Of a stretch of 38,505 nt of DNA, positions 32,989-38,505 are shown in pieces. Made by a program: the position numbers and the translations under genes. Origin of the DNA: Pandoraea sp. (GTDB lineage: Bacteria > Pseudomonadota > Gammaproteobacteria > Burkholderiales > Burkholderiaceae); assembly GCA_031291335.1 (NCBI GenBank), contig JARLJF010000057.1, forward strand, positions 1 to 38,505. The letters are read 5' to 3'. The notes beneath the pieces are model-generated. The model was not told the origin of the DNA. It made no database searches and saw nothing but the letters and a program-made list of their open reading frames with translations. Every line of letters begins with the position of its first letter. Within the stretch, counting starts at the first letter, position 1.

Positions 32989-34490
32989 GCGCCGACATGA
33001 CCTTGAAAGCATCGAGGCTCGAAGCGGCGCGCGAGGCGCACTCGCCGCGCTTCACGTTGCCGCCGACGCCGCTCGCGAGTTGGCTCGTGCACACGGGCGT
33101 GGCCGCACTGTGGTGCTTGTTGTTCGCGCAGGCATTCTTCCTCAAGGGGGTCTTCGCATGGGGAACCGGGGTGGCCTATGTCGTGTACGACACGATGTTG
33201 CTCGCATTCGTCTTCTGGCAGGCGTGGCGCCTGTTGCGCCCGGATCCCGAAGAGACGGCAGCTCTTGCGGACAACGGGGCGGCCGACATTCGACTGACGC
33301 TCGGCGTCGTGGTCGCGGCGCACAATGAGGCCCCAGCATTGCCGGTGACGTTGCGCGCGCTCATGGCCGGTCGCAAGGTGCCGGACGCCATTGTCATTGC
33401 CGATGACGGCTCGCAAGACGGCACGGTAGCGCTCCTCACCGGGGAGTACGGTCTCACGGACCCCGGCGTGGGAGGACTCAGCGCACCGAGCCCGCGCCAT
33501 CCGAATCTGCGATGGCTGCGGGTGCCGCACGGCGGCAAGGCGCGTGCGCTCAACGCGGCGCTGGTGGGCATGGACACGGACATGGTGATGACGGTCGACG
33601 CCGACACGCTGCTCGATGTCGACGCGTGCGCCGCCATGCACGACGCGTTTGCCCGTCGCCCCAAACTGGTGGCCGCGACCGGTGTGTTGACGCCGGTGTG
33701 CGGCAATACGGTGAGCGGGCGCGTGCTGCAGTTTTTCCAGACTTACGAGTACATCCGCAACTTCATCTCGCGCTTCGCGTGGATGCGGGCAGATGGCCTG
33801 CTGCTGATTTCGGGCGCGTTCGCCTGCTTCCGGCGGGAAGCCGTGCTGTCGGTAGGCGGGTTCGATCCGGCGTGTCTCGTCGAGGATTACGAACTGATCC
33901 ATCGTCTGCGCCGCTACTCGGTCACGCATGGACTGGGCTGGGAAGTTCGTGTGGTGGGCGGGGCACAGGCGATCACCGATGCACCGGGCACGCTCACGAG
34001 TTTCCTGCGTCAACGCCGGCGCTGGTTTGCCGGCTTTCTCCAGACGCAGTACTGGTACCGCGACATGGTCGGCAATGGCCGTTACGGCAACCTGGGACGC
34101 TGGATGCTACCGGTGAAGGCGTTCGACACCCTTCAGCCGATCTACGGTCTCACCGCTTTCGCGTTGCTTGTGTCGTTCGTTTGCGAGGGGCATTACGGTG
34201 TGGTGCTGCCGGTCTCGGGCATCATTCTCGGCAAGATCGTCATCGATCTCGGCTTTCACCTCTGGTCGGTGCATGCCTATCGGCGCTGGACCGGACACCG
34301 CACGGGCACGAGCCTCGGACTGGCATTCGTCGCAGCCGTTCTGGAGCCGTTTTCGTTCCAGTTGATGCGCCACACGGGGGCGGCGCTGGGGTGGGGGCAC
34401 TTCCTGAGCGGACGTCAGCGCTGGGGTGTTCAGGTGCGACGCGGTATCCTGTCGGGCGAGCGCGGGGCGGAGGTGCCCCGCGACAGGTGA
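32985..34490 (+). CDS. Family 2 glycosyltransferase (PgaC/NodC/hyaluronan synthase-like)
   Basis: A 501-residue membrane glycosyltransferase. Two N-terminal helices precede a cytosolic GT2 domain with VVVAAHNEAPAL, IADDGSQDGT, the metal site TVDADT (residues 203-208), the catalytic base region VEDYEL (about 299-304) and QRRRW (343-347). Helices at the C-terminus complete the processive-synthase plan, so it may make and export a beta-linked polysaccharide. GTG 32985 overlaps the b561 stop codon (GTGA); ATG 32997 is the alternative. No deacetylase or other pga-type genes are next to it. Confidence 0.87.
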   Translation: MSADMTLKASRLEAAREAHSPRFTLPPTPLASWLVHTGVAALWCLLFAQAFFLKGVFAWGTGVAYVVYDTMLLAFVFWQAWRLLRPDPEETAALADNGAADIRLTLGVVVAAHNEAPALPVTLRALMAGRKVPDAIVIADDGSQDGTVALLTGEYGLTDPGVGGLSAPSPRHPNLRWLRVPHGGKARALNAALVGMDTDMVMTVDADTLLDVDACAAMHDAFARRPKLVAATGVLTPVCGNTVSGRVLQFFQTYEYIRNFISRFAWMRADGLLLISGAFACFRREAVLSVGGFDPACLVEDYELIHRLRRYSVTHGLGWEVRVVGGAQAITDAPGTLTSFLRQRRRWFAGFLQTQYWYRDMVGNGRYGNLGRWMLPVKAFDTLQPIYGLTAFALLVSFVCEGHYGVVLPVSGIILGKIVIDLGFHLWSVHAYRRWTGHRTGTSLGLAFVAAVLEPFSFQLMRHTGAALGWGHFLSGRQRWGVQVRRGILSGERGAEVPRDR

Positions 34491-34514
34491 CTTTCCGGCA
34501 GTGTTTTCTTCCTG

Positions 34515-35159
34515 ATGATTCGATCTTTGACGTGGTTGGCGATGGTGTGCGCGGTCGGTGGTGTGTTCAGCGTAGCCGGGTGCAGTACGCCCGAGCGCAG
34601 GCCATCCGGTCCCGACTATGCCGCGCTGGGTGGCGCGGCTGAGGTGCGTGGCGACTGGGACAGCGCGCGACGGGCCTTCGGACAGGCGGTACTCGTGGCC
34701 GATCAGTCGGGCTGGCCGGCGTCGCAACGCGCGGCGATCCACTTCGACTACGGCCGGGCGTTGGGCGTGACCTGCTATTACACCGAGGCTGAACGTGAGC
34801 TGAGCCTGGCATACGACCTCGATATTCTGACGGCGCGCTACCGCTATCCGGCGCTGATCGAGTTGGCGAGGCTGTCGCTGGTGCAGCGGCAGTTTGCACA
34901 GTCGGCGACGTATTTCGGCCGGGCAGTCGGTTCGCTCGATCGGATGGAGGCGGCGCGCAAGGCGCCGTTCGCCTACGCGGAGCTGCTCGACGACTATGCG
35001 TTGGCGCTAGGCGGCGCGGGCGACGCTGAAGCCGCGACACGCATCATCGACCGTGCGGCCAAGGTGCGCGCCGGCCTCGGCGATGCGGCCCTCGGGCAGA
35101 CGACATCGCGCACGCCGTACGGCACGCACTGCGGGCAACTGGCGGCGGGGGCACGATGA
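34515..35159 (+). CDS. TPR-like predicted lipoprotein
   Basis: A 214-residue protein with a lipobox VAGC (Cys23), followed by about 170 residues of helix pairs (WDSARRAFGQAVLVADQSG, YYTEAERELSLAYDLD, FAQSATYFGRAVGSLD, AEAATRIIDRAAKVRAGLGD) that look like tetratricopeptide repeats. It lies 24 bases after the glycosyltransferase and overlaps mnmH by four bases (ATGA), so it belongs to this operon. A scaffold role in the cell envelope is plausible, but no specific function can be given. Confidence 0.8.
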   Translation: MIRSLTWLAMVCAVGGVFSVAGCSTPERRPSGPDYAALGGAAEVRGDWDSARRAFGQAVLVADQSGWPASQRAAIHFDYGRALGVTCYYTEAERELSLAYDLDILTARYRYPALIELARLSLVQRQFAQSATYFGRAVGSLDRMEAARKAPFAYAELLDDYALALGGAGDAEAATRIIDRAAKVRAGLGDAALGQTTSRTPYGTHCGQLAAGAR

Positions 35160-36259
35160 ACTTTCTCCGTGTCCCTCTGGAAAGCGCCGGTGACTTCGAT
35201 GAAATCATCGACGTTCGGACGCCGCTCGAATTCGCCGAAGATCACATTCCCGGTGCCATCAATGCGCCGGTGCTCAGCAACGAAGAACGCATCATTGTCG
35301 GCACGATGTACAAGCAGGTGTCGCCGTTCGACGCCTCGCGCGTGGGCGCGGCCATGGTCGCGCGCAATATTGCGGCCCATCTCGAGACGACGTTTGCCGA
35401 CCGGCCGCGCAATTGGCGCGCTCTGATCTATTGTTGGCGGGGCGGCAAGCGTTCAGAGTCGATGACCGTCATGATGAACATGATTGGCTGGCGGGCGCGT
35501 CAGCTCGAGGGCGGTTACAAGGCTTACCGGCGCGATGTCGTGACCTCGCTCGAGACGTTGCCGCCGACGCTGGACTACATCGTGCTGGCGGGGCATACGG
35601 GAAGCGGCAAGACCCGGCTGCTGCACGCGCTGGCCGAGGAGGGGGCCCAGACGCTCGATCTCGAAGCGCTGGCGATGCATCGCGGTTCGTTGCTCGGCGC
35701 AATGCCCGACAGGCCGCAGCCGTCGCAGAAATCGTTCGATACGTCGTTGATCGGCGCGTTGCGCAGCTTCGATCCGAAGCAGCCCGTGTTCGTCGAAGCG
35801 GAGAGCCGCCGCATCGGGCTCATTACGCTGCCAGAGTCGCTGATGACGTCGTTGCGCGGCACCACCACATGCGTTGAGGTAAGCGTCTCTCTCGAAGCGC
35901 GTGTCGATCTGTTGATGGACGAGTACGGTCATCTGTTGGCCGAGCCGGGTCATTTCCGCACGCAACTTCTCCGCCTGGTGCCGCTTCATGGCCGCGCGGT
36001 GATTGATCAATGGCTGGCGCTGCTCGATGCCGGGCAGCAGCGCGAACTGTCGGAAGCGCTCATCACCAGACACTACGATCCGGCGTATTCCCGCAGCTCT
36101 CGCAAGATGTTGCAGGGGCTGGCGAAGGCCATCCCGTTCGGGTTCCACCCGCAGGCGCAAGACCTGCGCGCGCAGGCGCAGGCCCTGCTCGCGCTTACTT
36201 CACCGGCAGGCAGATCCGGGTCTGCAACTGCGCCGCAGGCGTCGAGCGGGGATCGTTAA
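35156..36259 (+). CDS. mnmH: MnmH/SelU, tRNA 2-selenouridine synthase
   Basis: A 367-residue enzyme that replaces sulfur by selenium in 2-thiouridine at the wobble position of certain tRNAs, using selenophosphate. An N-terminal rhodanese domain (residues about 1-130) carries the catalytic Cys93 in IYCWRGGKRS, followed by a P-loop domain with GHTGSGKT at residues 146-153. Length matches E. coli (364). It starts inside the preceding lipoprotein gene and its 3' end overlaps the convergent AraC gene by 65 bases. The selenophosphate synthetase gene selD is not in the window. Confidence 0.93.
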   Translation: MNFLRVPLESAGDFDEIIDVRTPLEFAEDHIPGAINAPVLSNEERIIVGTMYKQVSPFDASRVGAAMVARNIAAHLETTFADRPRNWRALIYCWRGGKRSESMTVMMNMIGWRARQLEGGYKAYRRDVVTSLETLPPTLDYIVLAGHTGSGKTRLLHALAEEGAQTLDLEALAMHRGSLLGAMPDRPQPSQKSFDTSLIGALRSFDPKQPVFVEAESRRIGLITLPESLMTSLRGTTTCVEVSVSLEARVDLLMDEYGHLLAEPGHFRTQLLRLVPLHGRAVIDQWLALLDAGQQRELSEALITRHYDPAYSRSSRKMLQGLAKAIPFGFHPQAQDLRAQAQALLALTSPAGRSGSATAPQASSGDR

Positions 36260-37028
36260 GATACTGCTCGAACATCGGGAAGTCGGCGGGCTCCAGGCCG
36301 CTGTTCGGCAGCCACGCCGAGAAGAGCCATTGGTACGGCTGGCTCATCTCGTTGTACGGTCCGGTGTAGGTCAGCACAGCACAACGCCCGGCCGGAATCT
36401 CGAAGCGTTCCAGATCGTTGCCGATATCGGCATCGGCGGCCACTGCCACGCCGGCCAGCGAGCGCAATTGGTCGACGGGAACCTGTTCAGGATCGTCGAA
36501 ATACACGCCGAAGCCGGCGGCCGCTGGTAACGCCAGCCCGTGAGCCGAAGCGAGCATGAAAGCGCGCACGAACACCGGGCCAATTTCCTGATAGTCGCCG
36601 CTGTGCTTGAGCACGGCGAGGGTGGTTGCGGGGAACGACTCGACGGTGATCGGGTACATGGTTAGCTCCTGGGGATCAAGGGGGCCGGAGCGCGCATCGC
36701 GATAGCGTCCTGGCGGCATGCCGAAAAACGCACCGAAGGCTCTGTTGAAGGCCGCGTCCGAGGCATAGCCGGCTCGCGACGCCACAACACGCATCGAATC
36801 CTCAGACCCAGCCAACGCCACCGCCGCACGATGCATGCGAATGCGCTGCACCGTGCCGTTCACCGTCTCACCTAGCAGTGCGCGGTAGATGCGGTGAAAG
36901 TGATACGGCGACAGACACGCCAACTCGGCGAGGTGATATAGATCCGGCGTGCTGTCGGGATGACTGGCAAGCCACTCCAGCACGGGCTCCATGCGTTGAG
37001 CATATCGAAGACGGGTCTCGGGTTTCAT
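36195..37028 (-). CDS. AraC-family regulator with GyrI-like effector domain
   Basis: A 277-residue regulator of the Rob/SbmC type. An N-terminal AraC DNA-binding domain (residues about 10-115, with LAELACLSPYHFHRIYRALLGETV and VASRAGYASDAAFNRAFGAFFGMPPGRYR) is joined to a C-terminal GyrI-like small-molecule binding domain (about 125-275). Such proteins usually sense hydrophobic drugs or dyes. GGAG lies just before the ATG. No target gene is obvious; it faces away from the membrane-protein/TetR pair. Confidence 0.9.
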   Translation of the reverse strand: MKPETRLRYAQRMEPVLEWLASHPDSTPDLYHLAELACLSPYHFHRIYRALLGETVNGTVQRIRMHRAAVALAGSEDSMRVVASRAGYASDAAFNRAFGAFFGMPPGRYRDARSGPLDPQELTMYPITVESFPATTLAVLKHSGDYQEIGPVFVRAFMLASAHGLALPAAAGFGVYFDDPEQVPVDQLRSLAGVAVAADADIGNDLERFEIPAGRCAVLTYTGPYNEMSQPYQWLFSAWLPNSGLEPADFPMFEQYLNDPRSTPAAQLQTRICLPVK

Positions 37029-37163
37029 TTGCGCTCCTTGGACGCCAATGTATCGACAGGCGATTTGCCGATTTTGCGGTTATTGCATGGCAGGCAATTG
37101 GCACCGGTCGATACGGTAGCAGGCGACGGGTAGGAATGGAAAGATTGAAATCTACCAATATGG

Positions 37164-37191
37164 TTGAAAATAGACCGTAACGGTTTATAAT
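37164..37191 (+). promoter_or_regulatory. Sigma-70 promoter with palindromic operator in the spacer
   Basis: TTGAAA (37164-37169) and a perfect TATAAT (37186-37191) are 16 bases apart. The spacer holds ACCGT-A-ACGGT (37174-37184), an 11-base perfect palindrome, so a bound repressor would exclude RNA polymerase. The TetR gene downstream in the same operon is the natural candidate. Confidence 0.75.
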
Positions 37192-37274
37192 CGGCTCGCG
37201 CAATGCGAACCGGCCGGATTCTCTCGCGCGTTTTTTGCCATTCCCCTGTCTCTCACTACCGACCAAGGACCGTT

Positions 37275-37910
37275 GTGTTTCCCATCCTGCAAGACGCGCT
37301 GGCCATCATCAAACGTCACAAAGGCGCTTACATCACGTTAAACGTGATTTTCTACGGCACGGTGTTGCTGAGCATGGCAGCCACGTTGTGGAAGCCCGAA
37401 TTGCAAGCCCTTTACAAACCGTCGACCGAGCAGGCGTTTGCACAGCCCGGGCTTTTCAAGACCGTGGCGCACGCCTACGCAAACCGGGACCTGTTCGCCG
37501 CCATCGTCATGACGTTTCTGGTCAACCTCGTTGTGGCATCGATGGCCATGACGACGCTGCCGTCCTTCGTCATTCCGTTCATCGGCATCTTTGCGCAGCT
37601 CTACCGCGCGTTCTTGTGGGGCATCTTGTTCGCGCCCATCGGCCCTTTGCGATACACGCTGATCCCGCATTCGCTGACGTTGCTCATCGAAGGGCAGGCG
37701 TATGTGCTGTGTGCGTTTGCCGCGTACGTGCACGGTCGTCAGTTCTTGTGGCCGCGGCATTACGGGATGACGTCGCGCCGGCAGGGCTATGTGGTCGGGG
37801 CCGCGTCGACACTCAAGCTGTACGGGCTCATTGTGGCAATGCTTTTGGCGGGAGCGGTCTACGAAGTTATAGAATCCGTCTATCTCATGCCCTTGCTAGT
37901 GCGCCACTGA
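37275..37910 (+). CDS. Multi-helix membrane protein, possibly SpoIIM-like
   Basis: A 211-residue protein with about five membrane helices (LNVIFYGTVLLSMAATLW, FAAIVMTFLVNLVVASMAM, FVIPFIGIFAQLYRAFLWGILF, YVLCAFAAYV, LIVAMLLAGAVYEVI). The IPHSLTLLIEGQAYVL segment, with His and Glu in a helix, recalls the SpoIIM (DUF95) family, but this is a weak resemblance. GTG 37275 with AAGGA five bases before it is chosen; the upstream frame lacks a ribosome site. It is separated by three bases from the TetR gene. Confidence 0.6.
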   Translation: MFPILQDALAIIKRHKGAYITLNVIFYGTVLLSMAATLWKPELQALYKPSTEQAFAQPGLFKTVAHAYANRDLFAAIVMTFLVNLVVASMAMTTLPSFVIPFIGIFAQLYRAFLWGILFAPIGPLRYTLIPHSLTLLIEGQAYVLCAFAAYVHGRQFLWPRHYGMTSRRQGYVVGAASTLKLYGLIVAMLLAGAVYEVIESVYLMPLLVRH

Positions 37911-37913
37911 CGA

Positions 37914-38489
37914 ATGCCAAAGCCGACCAAAGCCGAAATCAACGCTGACATCCTCGATTGCGCCGCCGCGCTGTTTGCCAGACACGGCTTCGAGCAGACG
38001 TCGCTTCAGCAGATTGCCGACGCCGTCAATTACTCCAAGGCCGGGTTGCTGCATCACTTCCCCAGCAAGCTGGCGATTTATGCGGCCGCCATCGATCTGT
38101 TGCGCACCCACATGCAAGGCGTGCGCACCCGCATGCAGGCGCTCCCTATGGGACCGGCGCGAGACCTGGCCAATGTGCAAGAGGCGATTCAGTTCACCTA
38201 TGACAGGCCCGGTGTGTCGGCATTCGCTAGTCGTATTGCCGAGGGCGAACCCGACGGTGATCCGGAATTGGTGGAAATTGGCATGATTCTTTACGATGCG
38301 CTGGGTGTCGATCTGACGAAGTTCGACGCTGAGCGCATCGTACGCGTCACTGGTGCCTTTACGGGACTGAGCGCGGCCGCCATGGTCGCCATTCGCGCCG
38401 ACATGAAGCGCGAATGGCGCGGCCACATCGTGCGAACGGCGATGGATGCGCTGGGGCATGACCGCAAGAGCTGGGACAGCGGGCAGTAA
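37914..38489 (+). CDS. TetR-family transcriptional regulator
   Basis: A 191-residue TetR regulator. The N-terminal helix-turn-helix reads ILDCAAALFARHGFEQTSLQQIADAVNYSKAGLLHHFPSKLAIYAAAI (about residues 13-60), followed by a helical ligand-binding domain. It starts three bases after the membrane-protein stop, so both are made from the promoter at 37164, whose palindrome may be its own operator. The ligand is unknown. Confidence 0.92.
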   Translation: MPKPTKAEINADILDCAAALFARHGFEQTSLQQIADAVNYSKAGLLHHFPSKLAIYAAAIDLLRTHMQGVRTRMQALPMGPARDLANVQEAIQFTYDRPGVSAFASRIAEGEPDGDPELVEIGMILYDALGVDLTKFDAERIVRVTGAFTGLSAAAMVAIRADMKREWRGHIVRTAMDALGHDRKSWDSGQ

Positions 38490-38505
38490 CCGGTCCGCGC
38501 CCTGC

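Noticed and set aside
1..38505. tRNA, rRNA, CRISPR arrays, insertion sequences or prophage genes
   Set aside because: None was seen by eye in intergenic DNA or among the proteins; a dedicated tRNA and repeat scan would confirm this.

Overview
This is a GC-rich chromosomal stretch from a betaproteobacterium. An acnD-prpF-prpD methylcitrate block, a glpR-glpD-glpK block, a short-Q-loop (CIO-type) cytochrome bd oxidase, and dense short operons with many LysR regulators together suggest Burkholderiaceae, probably Pandoraea or a near relative. That placement is inferred from gene content, not from a search. I see no rRNA, tRNA, CRISPR array, insertion sequence or phage genes, so this looks like ordinary chromosome.

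Layout. 1-3129 (+): tail of a propionate (2-methylcitrate) operon: the C-terminus of AcnD, then PrpF, then a PrpD/MmgE protein. 3188-6303: an MFS transporter facing a LysR regulator, whose stop codon overlaps the start of an aminoglycoside-phosphotransferase-like kinase. 6348-7499 (-): glycerate kinase. 8051-8554 (+): small lipoprotein. 8685-12768 (+): glpR, glpD, glpK with a textbook GlpR operator in front of glpD. 12769-13501: gene-free. 13502-15857: VOC and FAA-hydrolase proteins (-) facing a LysR regulator (+). 15842-20484 (-): a four-gene tripartite ABC exporter (lipoprotein adaptor, ATPase, permease, outer-membrane factor). 20700-21266 (+): folE, with a bidirectional terminator shared with the convergent PEBP gene. 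21913-24565 (-): cydA, cydB and a small DUF2474-like membrane protein. 24814-27366 (-): a DUF1345 membrane protein and a TPR-CPBP protease fusion. 27864-29252 (+): a NarK/NasA-type nitrate/nitrite transporter. 29374-32086: LysR (+), class II aldolase (-), ICL/PEP-mutase superfamily enzyme (-). 32356-36259 (+): cytochrome b561, GT2 glycosyltransferase, lipoprotein, mnmH. 36195-37028 (-): AraC/GyrI regulator. 37275-38489 (+): membrane protein and TetR regulator.

Most interesting find. The 497 bases before the nitrate/nitrite transporter carry a complete-looking nitrogen control module. It has an NtrC-like site (27482-27496) and a perfect sigma-54 -24/-12 promoter (27673-27687). The leader has two hairpins with the same six-base loop AACGGC (A at position 1, G at position 4, the ANTAR-target pattern). 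The second hairpin shares its 3' arm with a strong intrinsic terminator ending in a T run just before the ribosome binding site. This is the architecture of NasR/NasT-type antitermination, here placed before a transporter with no nitrate reductase genes beside it.

Carbon and energy themes link several blocks: propionate oxidation, glycerol uptake into respiration through GlpD, glycerate phosphorylation, and electron sinks (CIO-type bd oxidase, cytochrome b561). Coordinates of start codons were chosen from ribosome binding sites where several starts were possible.
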